Shown in pieces: positions 11,426-23,934 of a stretch of DNA of 64,000 nucleotides (position 1 is its first letter; each line of letters begins with the position of its first letter). This DNA is from Setaria digitata. Taxonomy: Eukaryota; Nematoda; Chromadorea; Rhabditida; Setariidae. A program made the position numbers and the translations under genes. The DNA lies in NCBI GenBank assembly GCA_003640385.1, contig RCAB01000173.1, positions 1-64,000 of the forward strand, written 5' to 3'. The notes under the pieces were generated by a model. The model saw only the letters and a program-made list of their open reading frames with translations. It searched no databases and had not been told where the DNA came from.

Positions 11426-12690
11426 AGTAAATACTCATTAATTCAGTCACATTTCGCAATGGCAATTTTGAGGTGGAAATGTGAGGAAAACTGCTTAGAA
11501 ACTTATTGTGAAAACTGGGAATGTAAAAGGAATTAAAAATATGTACCGGGTTGTCCAGGTGGCCCGGGTGGTCCCATTCGTCCACTTTGACCTGGTTGAC
11601 CCGGTTGTCCAGGAAGACCAGGTGGACCTGCTGGGCCGACTGGACCATCTTCGCCATTTGTACCTGGTGGTCCTGCAGCTCCTGGTGGTCCAGGGCGTCC
11701 TGGAGCACCTGGTCGTCCCGCTGGTCCAATCTCTGTCCGATATGCTCCTGGTTCTCCGGGCGGCCCGCTTCTGCCGGGCTGTCCTGGTTGACCTGGCTGT
11801 CCTGGCGGTCCTCGAGGTCCTTGGTCTCCAGGTCTCCCATCCTCACCATCTTGCCCCTGCGGACCTGGTGGACCATCAGGTCCAACCGGTCCTTTGGGGC
11901 CAGGCTCACCAGGTGGCGATTCGCATGGGCATTGTGGTGGAAACTGACTTAGAAGTTCTGGTTCAAAAGGCGCAGGTGGCCCAGATGGTCCAAGCTGACC
12001 AACATCACCATCAGGTCCAGGTAATCCATCACGACCCGGTTGTCCTGGTGGGCCAGGAGGTCCTCGTGAACACGTACAACAATCTCCACTTCCGTAACTT
12101 TCCCTAAACGAATCCGGCTTTTGGTATGGCTCATCACGAAGCTCTTGATCGTGTAGCCTTCTCGCCCAAAAGTCTGCCATCGTATCACGTTTCACTTCTC
12201 GATGTGTCATCACTATACGTGCCAATTTTCTGGAATCATAACGTCCACTACTCTCGATCTCCAAAATTTCTTTCCACATATCTCGAGCACGAGCCTAAAT
12301 AAAAAAATAAATATGTAAACGAATTCAACATTCCATTATTAAACTCCATAATATTAGTAAATAAATATTATTAAATTCAATATTTCATTAGTTAGAAATC
12401 CAAACAGTTCAATCATTTCAATTCTTGACCCATAATTCAGTTCATATTTCTCGATTGCACCATAAGTAATTTTTTCACTCATTACGAAAATAAAATTAGT
12501 AAACAGAAAGAAAACTTACACGACAAAAGTCAAGATCCATTTGAACGGATGATTCCAATGTTTGAACATAATTAATAATTAATGGGAATGTTACTAGAAC
12601 CGAACATATAGCAAAAGTACTAAAAACAACCGATACAAAAGCAATCGGTTTCAAACTTTGTGGCTGATTTTTTTTAAGATCACTCTCCAT
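11362..12690 (-). CDS. Nematode cuticle collagen
   Basis: Three exons join in phase: 12690-12520, 12294-11547 and 11417-11362, giving 324 residues, typical for a cuticle collagen. Residues 1-57 hold an N-terminal membrane segment (about 15-40, [19 protein letters not shown]). Then comes the conserved domain with a basic R-E-V-K-R cleavage site at 89-93, where a subtilisin-like protease is expected to remove the anchor. A Cys cluster (C129, C130, C132) precedes Gly-X-Y repeats, which are broken by a Cys-containing linker (PQCPCESPP) and followed by a longer Gly-X-Y block. The end is [10 protein letters not shown] plus a short tail. Cysteines flanking triple-helix blocks form cross-links between chains in this family. 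The product should be secreted into the cuticle. The collagen subgroup was not assigned. Confidence 0.95.
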
Positions 12691-14849
12691 TTTACTAACT
12701 GACTAACAACTTCTTTAGATAATTATAATTTATTTTTTTTTGCAGTAGCAATAGCAGTAACAGTAGCAGTAATTATAACAGGTAGTTTTAGTAATAGGAG
12801 TACTAGTTGTTGTTGTTGTTAAATCCACTGCAAAAATAAAACCATCTAAAGATATTTTGACGAGAACTTTTATAGTGGTGATGAAAGGAAGAGAGAAAAG
12901 GGAAGGGAAAGAATGTTAGTATGACAAGAAGGAAAAAAAAGAGAAGGAAAAAAAAAACCGGATAAATTTTGGATTTGAGAAGAAGAAGAAGACAGGAATG
13001 ACTGAATTTTGAAGAATGAGGGTAGATAATGAACAAATTTCTAATTACATTCATTCATTTATCACTTCAAATCAACACTTTTCGTTCCAGTCGTTTGAAC
13101 AGTTCGATGCATCCATTCATCGAAAAGTTTTATTATTATCATCGTCTGAGAGAGGATATTTAACAACACTGTCAACCATCAAAAACGGAAATTAATTACC
13201 ATTAATTTCTTAGTTCCCTAATAATTTAAATTTTTTATTGCTTAGGCCATTCATGAATGATTTTTCATTCTTTGCGTTCAATTTTTGCCAATTTTAGAGA
13301 TAGCTGAGGAGAAAAGGGAGAAAAAAGCAAACTGCAAAATACTAAACGAATTAAGCTAATAGACTGATGATAATTCAAGTATAAATAAATGAATTAAGAC
13401 AGTAGACTTATGATAAGTCAAGAATCAATATTAGAATAGCTACAATTGTTCGAAAATATTAAGAAGTAGAGGTAGCACTAAAAATCAGATTTTGATTAAC
13501 ATCTTGTTTACTATTTTTAAAAGATGCTTGTTATCTGTAGACTAAAAGCGCTGCTATCTTTTCAACTTCCTTCTTTTAACTCGATTTAAATTTTGTTAAA
13601 CTATTTGATATTATTATCCTAGTAGTAACAAAGATGGAAATAACAGTAATTGATAATAATAATAAATAATAGTAATCGACGACGGTAATATTGAATAATT
13701 AAAGTTATAAACGATAATATTGAATAATTAATAGTAATAATGATGGACAGTATAAGAATAGCAATATCATTAGCATTTTTGTCACTATAATTGTTACATA
13801 AATTTTTCGCACTGCATTGCATGACAAAGAAGCATATCTTTTATCACTTTTATTAAATGATAGTCTATAATTTTCATCGTTACATTAACTTCTGCATCAA
13901 AGGGATTTTTCCTGCTATTTCGAGGAAGAATGAAAAAATACAGGATAATTTCCAACATTCTTAACAGAGCTCCACAATCTAAAATCTAACATATCCAATT
14001 GTTGTCCATGTCAATTTGTTGTTACTATCAATGTGTATTCGTAATGTTGCAAACATTATAACATCATTATACAGCTAAAAAAAAGAAAGAAATCAGAAAT
14101 ATAATATTTATAGCAAAGTTTTTGGATCAATTCATATAGAGATGGAAATGGAAAGTGAAGGCACACTATACTATAATAAAGCTAGGATATTAAAAGAGTT
14201 TAAGCTTATCACAACCTTTTGCAGTTTAAGAATAATTTATAAGTATGCATAAAGTAATAAAAAGAATTACGATGAAAAAGAAAAGCACATGGTGCACAAA
14301 ACTTGATGAAAACATAACAGCTAGGGTGGAGTTTTAAATTTGATTTGCAGTAAAAGGAGCTGAAAATCAACTTGTTACAAATGATATTCAGAAATTACCA
14401 ATTATGCGCAATATTTAAAACGATTACAATATATTGACAGAAATACAAGCAAACCGATTCGAAGCTGCAAATAAATATGAAATGAAGAATGGAAAACTAA
14501 TAGTGGAAGCATATATTGCAAAATAAGTAAAATGCTTTATAGAAGCGGAATTAGAAAGATAGCATTCAAATTCGACGAAACAAGTCCTATAATAGTAGCC
14601 ATTAATTTGCATCATCATAAAATCCATGAAGATTTCTAATTCGATGAGTCAACAGAAATGATTAATTTCCAGTGCTTTTGAAACTAATCATCATCCGTCT
14701 ATAAGGAAGGAGTTTTATCGTGATGAAATTTAAAGGGTGGTACAAAAAGATGGGAAAATAAATATATTCGTCACTTGCCTGTTTTAAATTTTAAGCAAAA
14801 TTTTTAAGAGAAAGATATTCACGCAGGCGAGATCTACAACGAGAAAATT
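12691..14849. other. Intergenic region between collagen 5' end and amphiphysin 3' end
   Basis: This holds the collagen promoter side (12691 upward) and the amphiphysin 3' flank. It is AT-rich with CAG/GTA-type short repeats near 12745-12780 and (GA)-rich runs around 12880-13000. No reading frame has splice or homology support, and no RNA gene was recognised. Confidence 0.5.
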
Positions 14850-17800
14850 TCATAATGATTTCGTGAAATTGGCAGGGAATACACCACGAATCCCATCAGA
14901 CTGCTTCACACCAAGTAACCATCCATCATCCAGAAGATCTTCTTCACGTGCTTCTAGTACAGTTATCACTTCGCCAGCATCAAATGTAAGTTCATCGGTA
15001 TCTTCCGCGGTATAACGATGTGTTGCTCGAACTTTGTATAGAATCTGAAACATTGAACGAAATATCGCAACATTTGACAATGTAGACCATAATTTACGGA
15101 GATTTTCATTTCATAACTTCACACAATAACATTTAATTATGCAGTGATCTAAATTTTCAATTTCTACGCGGCAACGAAATCATTACATATATTGGCATAA
15201 AAAACTACTACCTTCCGATCACCATTCTTTTCTTGACGACTGTCACCCTTCTGGGGTGAACGTGGCTCTGGATGCGGCTCCTTCTCATTATTGATTTCAT
15301 TAAACGGATTTTTTGCATCATCATCATCATCATCAACATCAAATGGATTTAGCGAAATGTTCGAATCTTTTTCACCAACATCACCACTAACAGCTGCTGC
15401 TTTTTTGCCATTTCGTTCCTCAACGCCAGGAACAATAGTTGTAGCAGGTGGTGTGGCAGTTAAATACTGCAAAAACAAAATCCACCGAAAACGAATGACT
15501 CAAATTAAATCAGACTAAATTTGATCTTCCAAGAAAAAAATTCAAATATTCACTACTATGAATGGGAAAAAAACCTTCTACTGTTTACAGCATACTGTGA
15601 GCAGGAAGGGATTCCTTTAATTTGTTGCTCACCATAATGTAAAGAGAAAATTCCTCACGTTTCGTTTATTGTATTTTTCTGGTTGAAATTTTTTTTGGTT
15701 AAAAGGAAGTTATCCATATTTTTAATCAATGTTACGAATAGAACGTAACCTTCACTGCTGCATACATTGAACGAAAAAAACGTTCAAGCCTTAATCTATA
15801 ACAAAAATACAAACTATTCTATAGAAAAACCGAAACTGATAAGTCTAAACTTACTGGATATATCTTCTTTTCCGCGTTTTCCTCATCGTTCTGAGCATCG
15901 CTTTTATTCAGCAATGGTGCGGATAAGATCTGCGGCGATGTTTGTCGAGGTTCTGGTGTTGGTATCTCAGACTTCGGTGGAGATGAGCCTTCATTTGGGA
16001 CCGACTGATCATCAGTTGGAGCAAGCGTGACGGAATGGTCTGATGCATTCCGAGGAATCCGAAGAGAATCGAATGAGTTTCCCAGGTTATCCAGTAGGGT
16101 AACCAGAGTTTTATTGTTCTGAATAAAAAATGAACCACAAATTAGGAGAACACGAGTAAATAAACTAGTAATAAATAATTGTTGAAAAGAGAATTCCTAA
16201 TTTATTTCGGACATCGAACATTTCATTCTCTGTAGCATTTTGTGCTCTCACGATCTGCCCAACAGAAACGGAAATTTTTAAGACGGCAAATTAGGAAAAT
16301 TTTGTTTTATTTAGAGGACACTTGTTCACTGACTTTCCCCCAATGATTTAGACTTTTTGTGAGAAACTGTCAAAAAGATTTGTTATAAATGAATCTGCAT
16401 ATGAGATGAAAATGCAAATGAAAAAAAGCGGTGAACGTGCCGAATAAGTTGCTTACTTATCAAGTAGCTGCAACTTCTGACAAACATACCTTACCACATT
16501 CAGCATGATTGCTGCTTTCAGCATTGAAAATTGTTTGAAGTGTATCAACAAAGAATGTTATTCGACTATCATATGTAGCAGGCAATGCATCAACAAGTTC
16601 TCTATTCAGTTCTTTGTATAATGTTTCGGCCTGTTGCAGATCAGCCAATGCTTTCACCACTTTTGGATCATCATCACCCTAAAAGAGAAGTAACCCATTG
16701 TTACAATAAAACTAAATTAGGAACTAGCTGATCAATTAATCAATGCATTGTTACCCATATATTGTTGTCACATTAAAATGGTGAAAGATTAAGTCACGAT
16801 GAAGCATGTTAAGGCTGGAGATATATTGCTGGATGATCAAAGATCTGAATCATTAAAGTTTCATCGAGATGGATAAAAAGAAACAAATAAATGGCTGCAT
16901 CACACAGCTCTTTCCAGAAATTGACACACAGTTTTTTCTTCTCACAACACCTGTATTACTGCAACATATGAACATACAGTGAAAATCATTTTATCAATCA
17001 ACCATTTATGGAAGGAGCAGTCAACTGCATTTACATTTGTTAAGACTCGCAACTCCAACTTTGCTTTTAATTCAATGACTTCCTGAGCTAAGGACACATA
17101 CACGTTGAAAGAATACACTGTCTGTACATCTTAGTAGATTTTAATTCAAATGATTAAATGAGGGAAATTGAAATTAGAAACCTCAATATTTAACATAAAC
17201 CCATGTATTGACATGACGAGTGAAACTAACTTTTTTCGAACTAGCTTTAACAGTTGTATAATTATTCCGCGCGCTATCAAAATCAACAAGTTTCCTTCCC
17301 CGCTTCGCTACTTTAGCTTTCAAATCTGAAAACTGCGCCATATATGCATTCACTGAACCCATCACTTGATCATTCACAGTTTTCTCGAATTCATCCCATT
17401 GAAGATCCAATGACTGGAAATCATTAGCGGTATTAACAGAAGCTCCAAATTCCTTAAAGCAATTAAATCAGTATAAAACTAGTAAATTTAATAATTTAAA
17501 CATATATACATATATTTAATATATATATATATATATATTTAGCTTTAAGGAATTTGGAGATCTTAATATATATATATCAAGATCTCTCTATACATAGTGC
17601 ATATATAAAATGTATATAGTGAAGCTTGCTAGAATTATTTCGTGAGACACCTTTGTCTTGGAAATTAATAAACGTTGCTGATTCCCTGAATGCAATGTAA
17701 TATACATTACATACTCCGAAAATGAATAGAAAACTAAATATTTGTCGGCCTTCTAGATAAAATCTGTTCGCATGAAACTATCTCATAAATCCATCCTGCG

Positions 17801-18853
17801 CTCTAGTTCCAGCTAAGGATAGCTTTACTCCCAATAAATACATTGTATATGTGTTGTAATATAATGATTCGAATTTTCTGCCGCCTCTTATCTTTCGCTT
17901 ACTTAACAGGTTAACCAACGAAGTATGAAAGGTGGAACCGTAGTGGAGAACCAACAGAACACTGTCTGCTGCAGAAAATATTTATGAATAAATTACAAAT
18001 ATGTAAATTTAATCTATATAAGTGCAGCGATCTACAAAAACATATTAGTAAGTGCACTCGAAATTCTGGAATATATTTTATGAGAAATATCAACAGGTGA
18101 TATTAATTAGCGGAAAATAACACTTTCTTTAGTGAAAATGGTGAAATTACTTGTGTAATGGCACATAAATGTTCACGATCCGGCCAATCCGATTCATAAA
18201 GTTCTCGTATTGTTTCCCGAAAAGTTTTCTGAGCTTGGACCATTGTTCGCAATGCTGCACCATACGCTTTTAAATCCCGATATAACCTTTCGCATGCTTT
18301 ACTTTGTTTCACCAAATTTGCGGCATGTTGGTCGAATACATCATCTTGTGTTGCTTTCGCTTTCCCAAGTCCTTCTAATAACTAGAATAATAGAATTACC
18401 TGTCTCATTACTGACAATTTCGTTTGAGATCACCTTTTTAGGCTTTAAATTGAATGCTAATAGGATAGTCGGCAAAGCAGCCATACCATATCAGCAGATA
18501 TGGCACAGAATTCTATGTCCTGTGAATTTGAGCTGATATTTTTTCAGTTCATTCNAGCAAAGCAACCATACCATATCAGCTGGCACAGAATTCTATGTCC
18601 TGTGAATTTGAGCTGATATTTTTTCAGTTCATTCATCTTGCTGGATCTGACTAATGAATATGGTGTGTAAATCCCTAGCTTAATTGTCCATCTTTGAACA
18701 GAGCAAAAAAGGCTAGATATTCGAAATAATAACTAGGATACTAAGTATTTTTACTCAAAATGAAAGAAAAAAAAAATATTCGAAATACAACTGGACCTTT
18801 TCTTTGGCACGTGCAGTTTGTTTTTTGAGTTGCTTGCTAAATAAATCACTCAT
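14850..18853 (-). CDS. amph-1: Amphiphysin / BIN1-type BAR-SH3 protein
   Basis: Seven exons join in phase: 18853-18797, 18381-18151, 17452-17231, 16678-16490, 16118-15855, 15466-15212 and 15044-14850. They give 470 residues, close to C. elegans AMPH-1. Residues 1-245 are an N-BAR domain (AKRGRKLVDFDSARNNY matches the BIN1 core; ELYESDWPDRE matches EVYEPDWPGRD). A Pro/Ser-rich linker follows, then two NPF motifs at 361-363 and 374-376 next to a run of aspartates. The SH3 domain is at 407-470 (W448, FPANF 462-466). In C. elegans, NPF motifs of AMPH-1 bind the EH domain of RME-1 in endocytic recycling, so the same role on curved membranes is inferred. The first intron falls where it does in vertebrate BIN1 (after ...K-E-K) but has a weak donor, GTCCAG, and contains an assembly join at 18555. 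A candidate trans-splice acceptor lies at 18869-18870. Confidence 0.93.
17443..17590. repeat. Inverted repeat over an amphiphysin splice acceptor, with (AT)n
   Basis: An 18-mer, GCTTTAAGGAATTTGGAG, occurs on the plus strand at 17542-17559 and exactly on the minus strand at 17460-17443. The minus-strand copy spans the splice acceptor (AAG) and first codons of amphiphysin exon 3. The 80-bp spacer includes an (AT)n run. Just outside, GAGATCTT...AAGATCTC forms a second small palindrome around 17557-17587. In pre-mRNA the arms could pair and hide the acceptor. Alternatively this is a chance template-switch mutation. Confidence 0.8.
18471..18635. repeat. Duplicated flanks of the assembly join at 18555
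   Basis: About 80 bp before the N at 18555 recur directly after it with a few differences, including a short deletion (CAGCAGATATGGC versus CAGCTGGC) and one G/A change. This fits two haplotypes or contig ends placed in series rather than a biological repeat. It lies in intron 1 of amphiphysin and does not affect coding exons. Confidence 0.85.
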
Positions 18854-18869
18854 CTCTTTCTTCTTCTTC

Positions 18870-21800
18870 TATAATAATTACCTTCAATAACAAAACATAC
18901 ACTTTCTCGTAATTCTGAAAATTTCAAAATTGAAATTATAGAAACAGTAAATGTGAAAACCACAGAAAAAGAAAGAGAAACACGCGAAAAGAAAAAACAT
19001 TTTTTTTTCTGAACCAGTTACCTTAGTTACTTCACTCTATGCTTCTCTTCTACTTCTTTTATTTTCTTATTAATTCTTTGCAAAAAAAAGTAATGGCAAA
19101 ATTGAAAAGGTCAAAACGATGCGTCGTGTTAGTTTGTTCATGTGCAATTTAATGAAATGGGATGAAAATAATGTACCAGTGAAGTAGGAAAATAAAAAAA
19201 AAAAATAGAAACTCTGACCCAACTGTTTTAAAATTTTCACTATCAATCATCGCAAAACTTAAACTATACGTGTTATTTCTATATTTTCATTAATCTTCAT
19301 ATATACCCAGTGTTCCTTAACCTGAAATTTCAATCACTAGTTCATCAATATCCAATACAACAGTTTTAGCCAGCACATATAATTTTAGTTAATAGCAATT
19401 TTTGCATAATACTAATATTATTACACTTTCAGACATGCTTATTTTGCAATCACTCTGATGATACCGTATTTTCGACATTCACTTTAATAAGAGAAGGAAA
19501 AGAACTTTTCACCTCACTTTTCACTAGAACAGCTTTCAGACAGAAGGAAAAAGAGAGAAATAAAAATCCGATCAGTCAATAATTAAATACCACAATTAGT
19601 GATAGGGTTATTATCAAACAGATGCATTTTTAAAACGTAACGATTTTAACAAATTAGCAAATTCTTTCCACTCGAAACCACTTGCAGCTATTCAGATGAT
19701 AAGTATTCCCAGACAAAAATTAATTCACTGATTCATAAATCCACGAAACTCCAAGTGCTAATTAGCTAGGTTTGAACTAATTAAAAATGCAATACAATTC
19801 AAACCGTAATGCCGAAAAAGTGTTTGATAAAAAAAGAAAAAAACCTACTTCGTGTCAGCGAAACTTGAAATTTAGGTATTATAATGCCTTAAAACTATCG
19901 TAAAGTAAAATTGAAAGTGTAAAAAATTATTTCATATTTGATGAATGAAAGAATGAGATTTTGAAAAAAATACTCTGATAGATTTAGACAAATTAAGGGA
20001 AATCAGAACTTTTCATCACTTAATTATTTAATTAAGAATGTCAGATTCTTACAGTGTTATCTAAAATAATGTTTCTTATTTCTATCTATCTTAACGTATT
20101 TCAAGCAATCCGAAAGCATGCATATTAAATTCTTTCTTTTCTTTTTACATAAAAATTTTCCCGACAGTAATAAACTACAAAACAGAGAATTACAACAAAT
20201 ACATGAAATAATAAACGACCCATTAGGAATTATATGATTTTATTTGCACTCAACAACACCAACTATTTCTTTCATTTGTTTAAAATATGCGAATGACATC
20301 AAAGTGACAAAACTTGTGACCGCTTCCTTTATTCGTCTTTCTGACTTTTCTTTCCTCCGTTTTTTCCCTTGCAAATGAATTATTTGATAAAATACCAAAG
20401 GCTACCACTGATTATACATGTATAATTTAAATTATCATCATCTAATCTAATCTTTTGACATGAATATCGAATATGCAAATATCTGCTATATAAATTAATT
20501 AATGATTACTGACATAGAACGGAGGAAAGGGATGTAGGAGAAAAAGGAACTATAAACGTTGCAATTACTTTAAATTCAGTGCTTCATTTGCAGTAATCTT
20601 AGGGATAGTATAAAAACTAAAGCAGCGAAACGAAATTTTACGATATGAAAGAATGAATGAAATATCAAAATCATCAGAAGTGAGTTATCGAGCTACTGTT
20701 GATGAGTCACATACCAAACAACAATTCTGCTAAATTTCATCGAATTTGTCGTCCCGTAAAGAGGAGTTTACGATAGCGCTCTTTACATATGTTACAAAAT
20801 AGTCTCACTCTCGCTGTCACATACAGGAAAACGATTCTACTCGTTTCTCATTTCATACCACTTAACATACTCTACTCTTACCTTTAATGAAGCATATCAC
20901 AGTAGCCTGATTTACGCACACAGTACAAAAAAGAAAAATCATAACAGCATGAGGCAAGAATAAATATTTACATCATCATCATCATCAGCTCTTACTACTA
21001 TCACATTCATTCTAGATATTAACGAAACATTTCACGAAGACTGATATAACTCAGTGATAACTGAATAAATCATCATTCTCATATAGAATTAGCGAATACA
21101 TCATGCAATCGAAATCATTGATTAAATAATCAGTTCTTCAGTTAGACAACGCTTCTCCTTCATTTCCACCTCTCTCACATATGTTTTTCACCACATCCAA
21201 TATTTAGAGGAAAGACTGAATGGCATTCATGTGGTTTCAATTCGATTCTTCCTCCGACATACAGCAAATATTACATACGTATATAAATGTATAAATATAT
21301 ATACACACATACATACAACATTTATATATATATCACTTTATATAAATGAATGGTAGCATGGATAATCGTTTAGTTTAGATTTTGTTAAATTCAACGGCAC
21401 CGAAATCCTGTTATCATTTTCTTACATTTTTTTTTCTTTTTTTTTCACTCCTCAAATCAGATTGCTCATCAATTTAGTTTCACTTTAGCAATAATTATTC
21501 AAATAGCACATTTGAAGTTAAAATTATGGAAATCATTTCGAGGACAAAAAAAAAACTCNACATTTTTTTTTCTTTTTTTTTCACTCCTCAAATCAGATTG
21601 CTCATCAATTTAGTTTCACTTTAGCAATAATTATTCAAATAGCACATTTGAAGTTAAAATTATGGAAATCATTTCGAGGACAAAAAAAAAACTCCCACGA
21701 TAATCTTATACATTTTACAGTTCATTAAATAAGTTATCAATAAATGGGCTATCAGACTTCACTAAATTTCTATTTCCCAACAATAAAGGAAGAAAAAATC

Positions 21801-23934
21801 ATGATTTTTCAAATGTTACTCCTGCAGTGTCAACTTTTTTTTGCCTAAACATTTTGTTATGAGCAGTTCAATGAGAAGTCACAAGCTAATAACAAAAAAA
21901 AAAAAAGAAATGATTTATAGGTTACTAAAATAACGAATGAATCTCTTAAGGTTCTAGCACCAAGTAAAAATGACACAAAAAGGAAAAAAAAAAGAGCCCT
22001 TTAAACCCACTTCATTTTTCCATCTGATTCTCATCCTTATCATCAATGCTATTTACGTGATTCGCCTTGCTAAATTAAATTGTAGTTTAATACATGCAAT
22101 GATAATTGGGTCAATATCTCATGAACATTTTGTGATATGGTGGTTGCTCATTTATCTTCCCTTTTAATATGCAATTATGAATATGCATGAAAACTAGATA
22201 AATCTAATTACAACTGTATCATATGGACCAATTAAAAATCCATCCCAATTCCTAATAAATCAAACAGAGGGATTGTCTGGGAAATTATTTTGCATGCATC
22301 CACAGCTTCCTATACTTATGTCAATCAAAGGCTTTTATATTAATTTGTGCCTATGGTCTGAAATTCAGTTAATCTTTCGTCTTCAAGCGGAAAGCATCGA
22401 TGAAACAAGAAAAGTGAAATCGGAAATAAAAGATGAAAGACTTTCAGTACTCGTCATTCCCGAATGCCTTCATCATCAGCATCTAAGGTCTCACACCTAC
22501 AGTTGAAAAAAAAAAATGTGAAGTACTCCCTCGAGCAACAACATTATATTAGCATAACTATCAAATTTACCACTGATAACTGTTTGACGATATAAATATA
22601 GATAGCACTATGCGTACGATTAAATAACCGATATAAATGCAACGAACAAAACGTATAACCGTTTATAGCATAAACGAGGTAAAAAGTGGGATTAATATAT
22701 TCGACGAAAATAGACTCGAAATAATATCGAACAAGAGTCGTACAATTCGTTAAAATCCTTTAAGATTAAAATTTTTAATATTTTACAAATTTAACAAGAA
22801 AATCAACATAGAAAACAAGTGATGAATAAAGTAACTGTAGAGACAGGTTTGAAAAACACAAAAAAAAAAAAAAAATAACAAAAAAACAAACGGCTATAAA
22901 AAAAAAAACCGACAAAATTGATACTTAAACGAAATATTGTAGATTGGAACAGATATCTAACTGATTGAAATCCCTCCCATTTTACGAACTGTTAAAGAAT
23001 CCCTGTAAATTTACTATTCCCTATTATTTTATTTAAAATCTACTTTGAGCTCTTCAAATCATTTCACAGCAAAAAAGAAACAAAAAAAAACCCTGAGATT
23101 CGAAAAAAAAAAAAAACACCTCCTAACACAGATCTCTTTTAATTTACGTTCAAGACAAAATCGGCCTTTCCAAAATAAAGAAAAAGAATGACTGAGGTGC
23201 ATACAGCTCTAAATATGATGAAGATCAGCGTCAGCATACACAGCATCTAAAACAGTGAACAGTGCAATAAAACGAAATGATAATGATAAAAACAGCGAAG
23301 GGTTAAAAAAAAAAAAACGAGGCCATTAGCCAAAATTTATGTTGTGTGCAAACCCATTTGTTAAGCATCATACGTTAATAAGAGACTGAAACCACTGCCA
23401 ATATAACTAACTAACAGTGGAAAAAGCGTTTACGCAAACAAAATAAGAATAAAACATAGTAATAGATGAGCTGCATAGTGTGGTAAGGTCAGTGACTGAA
23501 GTGATCGACTGACATTTCACGACAGAAATATCAAAACAATGATGAATGACGCTTGCGGATAAGAAAATAGTTGGTATTTGAATTGCATATCGAAAAGAGG
23601 AAACTTTATTGAACACGTGACTCTTCGAAAAGAACGAAACATTTGAAGAAAATTCTCATAAAGAAGAATGGAAATCAATTTCAGAAAAGACTATTCTATT
23701 ATAGATAAGAACTTGTCGGCATGTTAATTTCATGAATGACAAATTGCGAACTAGAGAGAGAGAGAGAAAAAAAAAGAACGAAATTAAGTAAACTCTAGTA
23801 AACAGCGTTTGAAGATAAGCAAGTTTAATAATCAGCATAAATATGGAAGTACAAAAAAAAAAATGGTGGATTCCTTGTCTCTCCGAAACTTGCGCCTCAT
23901 TTCACAAAAAAAAAAAAAATTGCGTAAGATATCT
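18870..23934. other. 5-kb intergenic region between amphiphysin 5' end and mrg-1 3' end
   Basis: This is AT-rich DNA with many A/T homopolymers, a (CAT)n run near 20971 and TATATA/CACATACA microsatellites near 21290-21340. It includes the assembly duplication at 21424-21694. Short open frames on both strands lack splice sites or recognisable protein. It should contain the amphiphysin promoter and the mrg-1 3' UTR. No ncRNA was recognised. Confidence 0.5.
21424..21694. repeat. Exact 135-bp duplication around the N at 21559
   Basis: Bases 21424-21558 are repeated as 21560-21694 with no difference seen, separated only by N. This is the signature of two overlapping contig ends placed side by side, so the true genome probably has one copy. 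Confidence 0.9.

Noticed and set aside
11196..11909. Minus-strand frame of 237 residues overlapping the collagen
   Set aside because: It is a frame-shifted reading of the same collagen exon and runs through the N bases and duplicated ends.
11508..12107. Long open frames on the plus strand opposite the collagen, 199 and 133 residues
   Set aside because: They are antisense shadows of Gly-X-Y coding sequence; base bias of GGN-CCN codons keeps the other strand open.
15908..16138. 76-residue minus-strand frame over amphiphysin exon 5
   Set aside because: Wrong frame; the in-phase reading gives the Pro/Ser linker that joins BAR and NPF exons.
20971..20987. (CAT)n run and other microsatellites considered as CRISPR or array elements
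   Set aside because: Simple trinucleotide and dinucleotide repeats without spacers, in a eukaryotic context.
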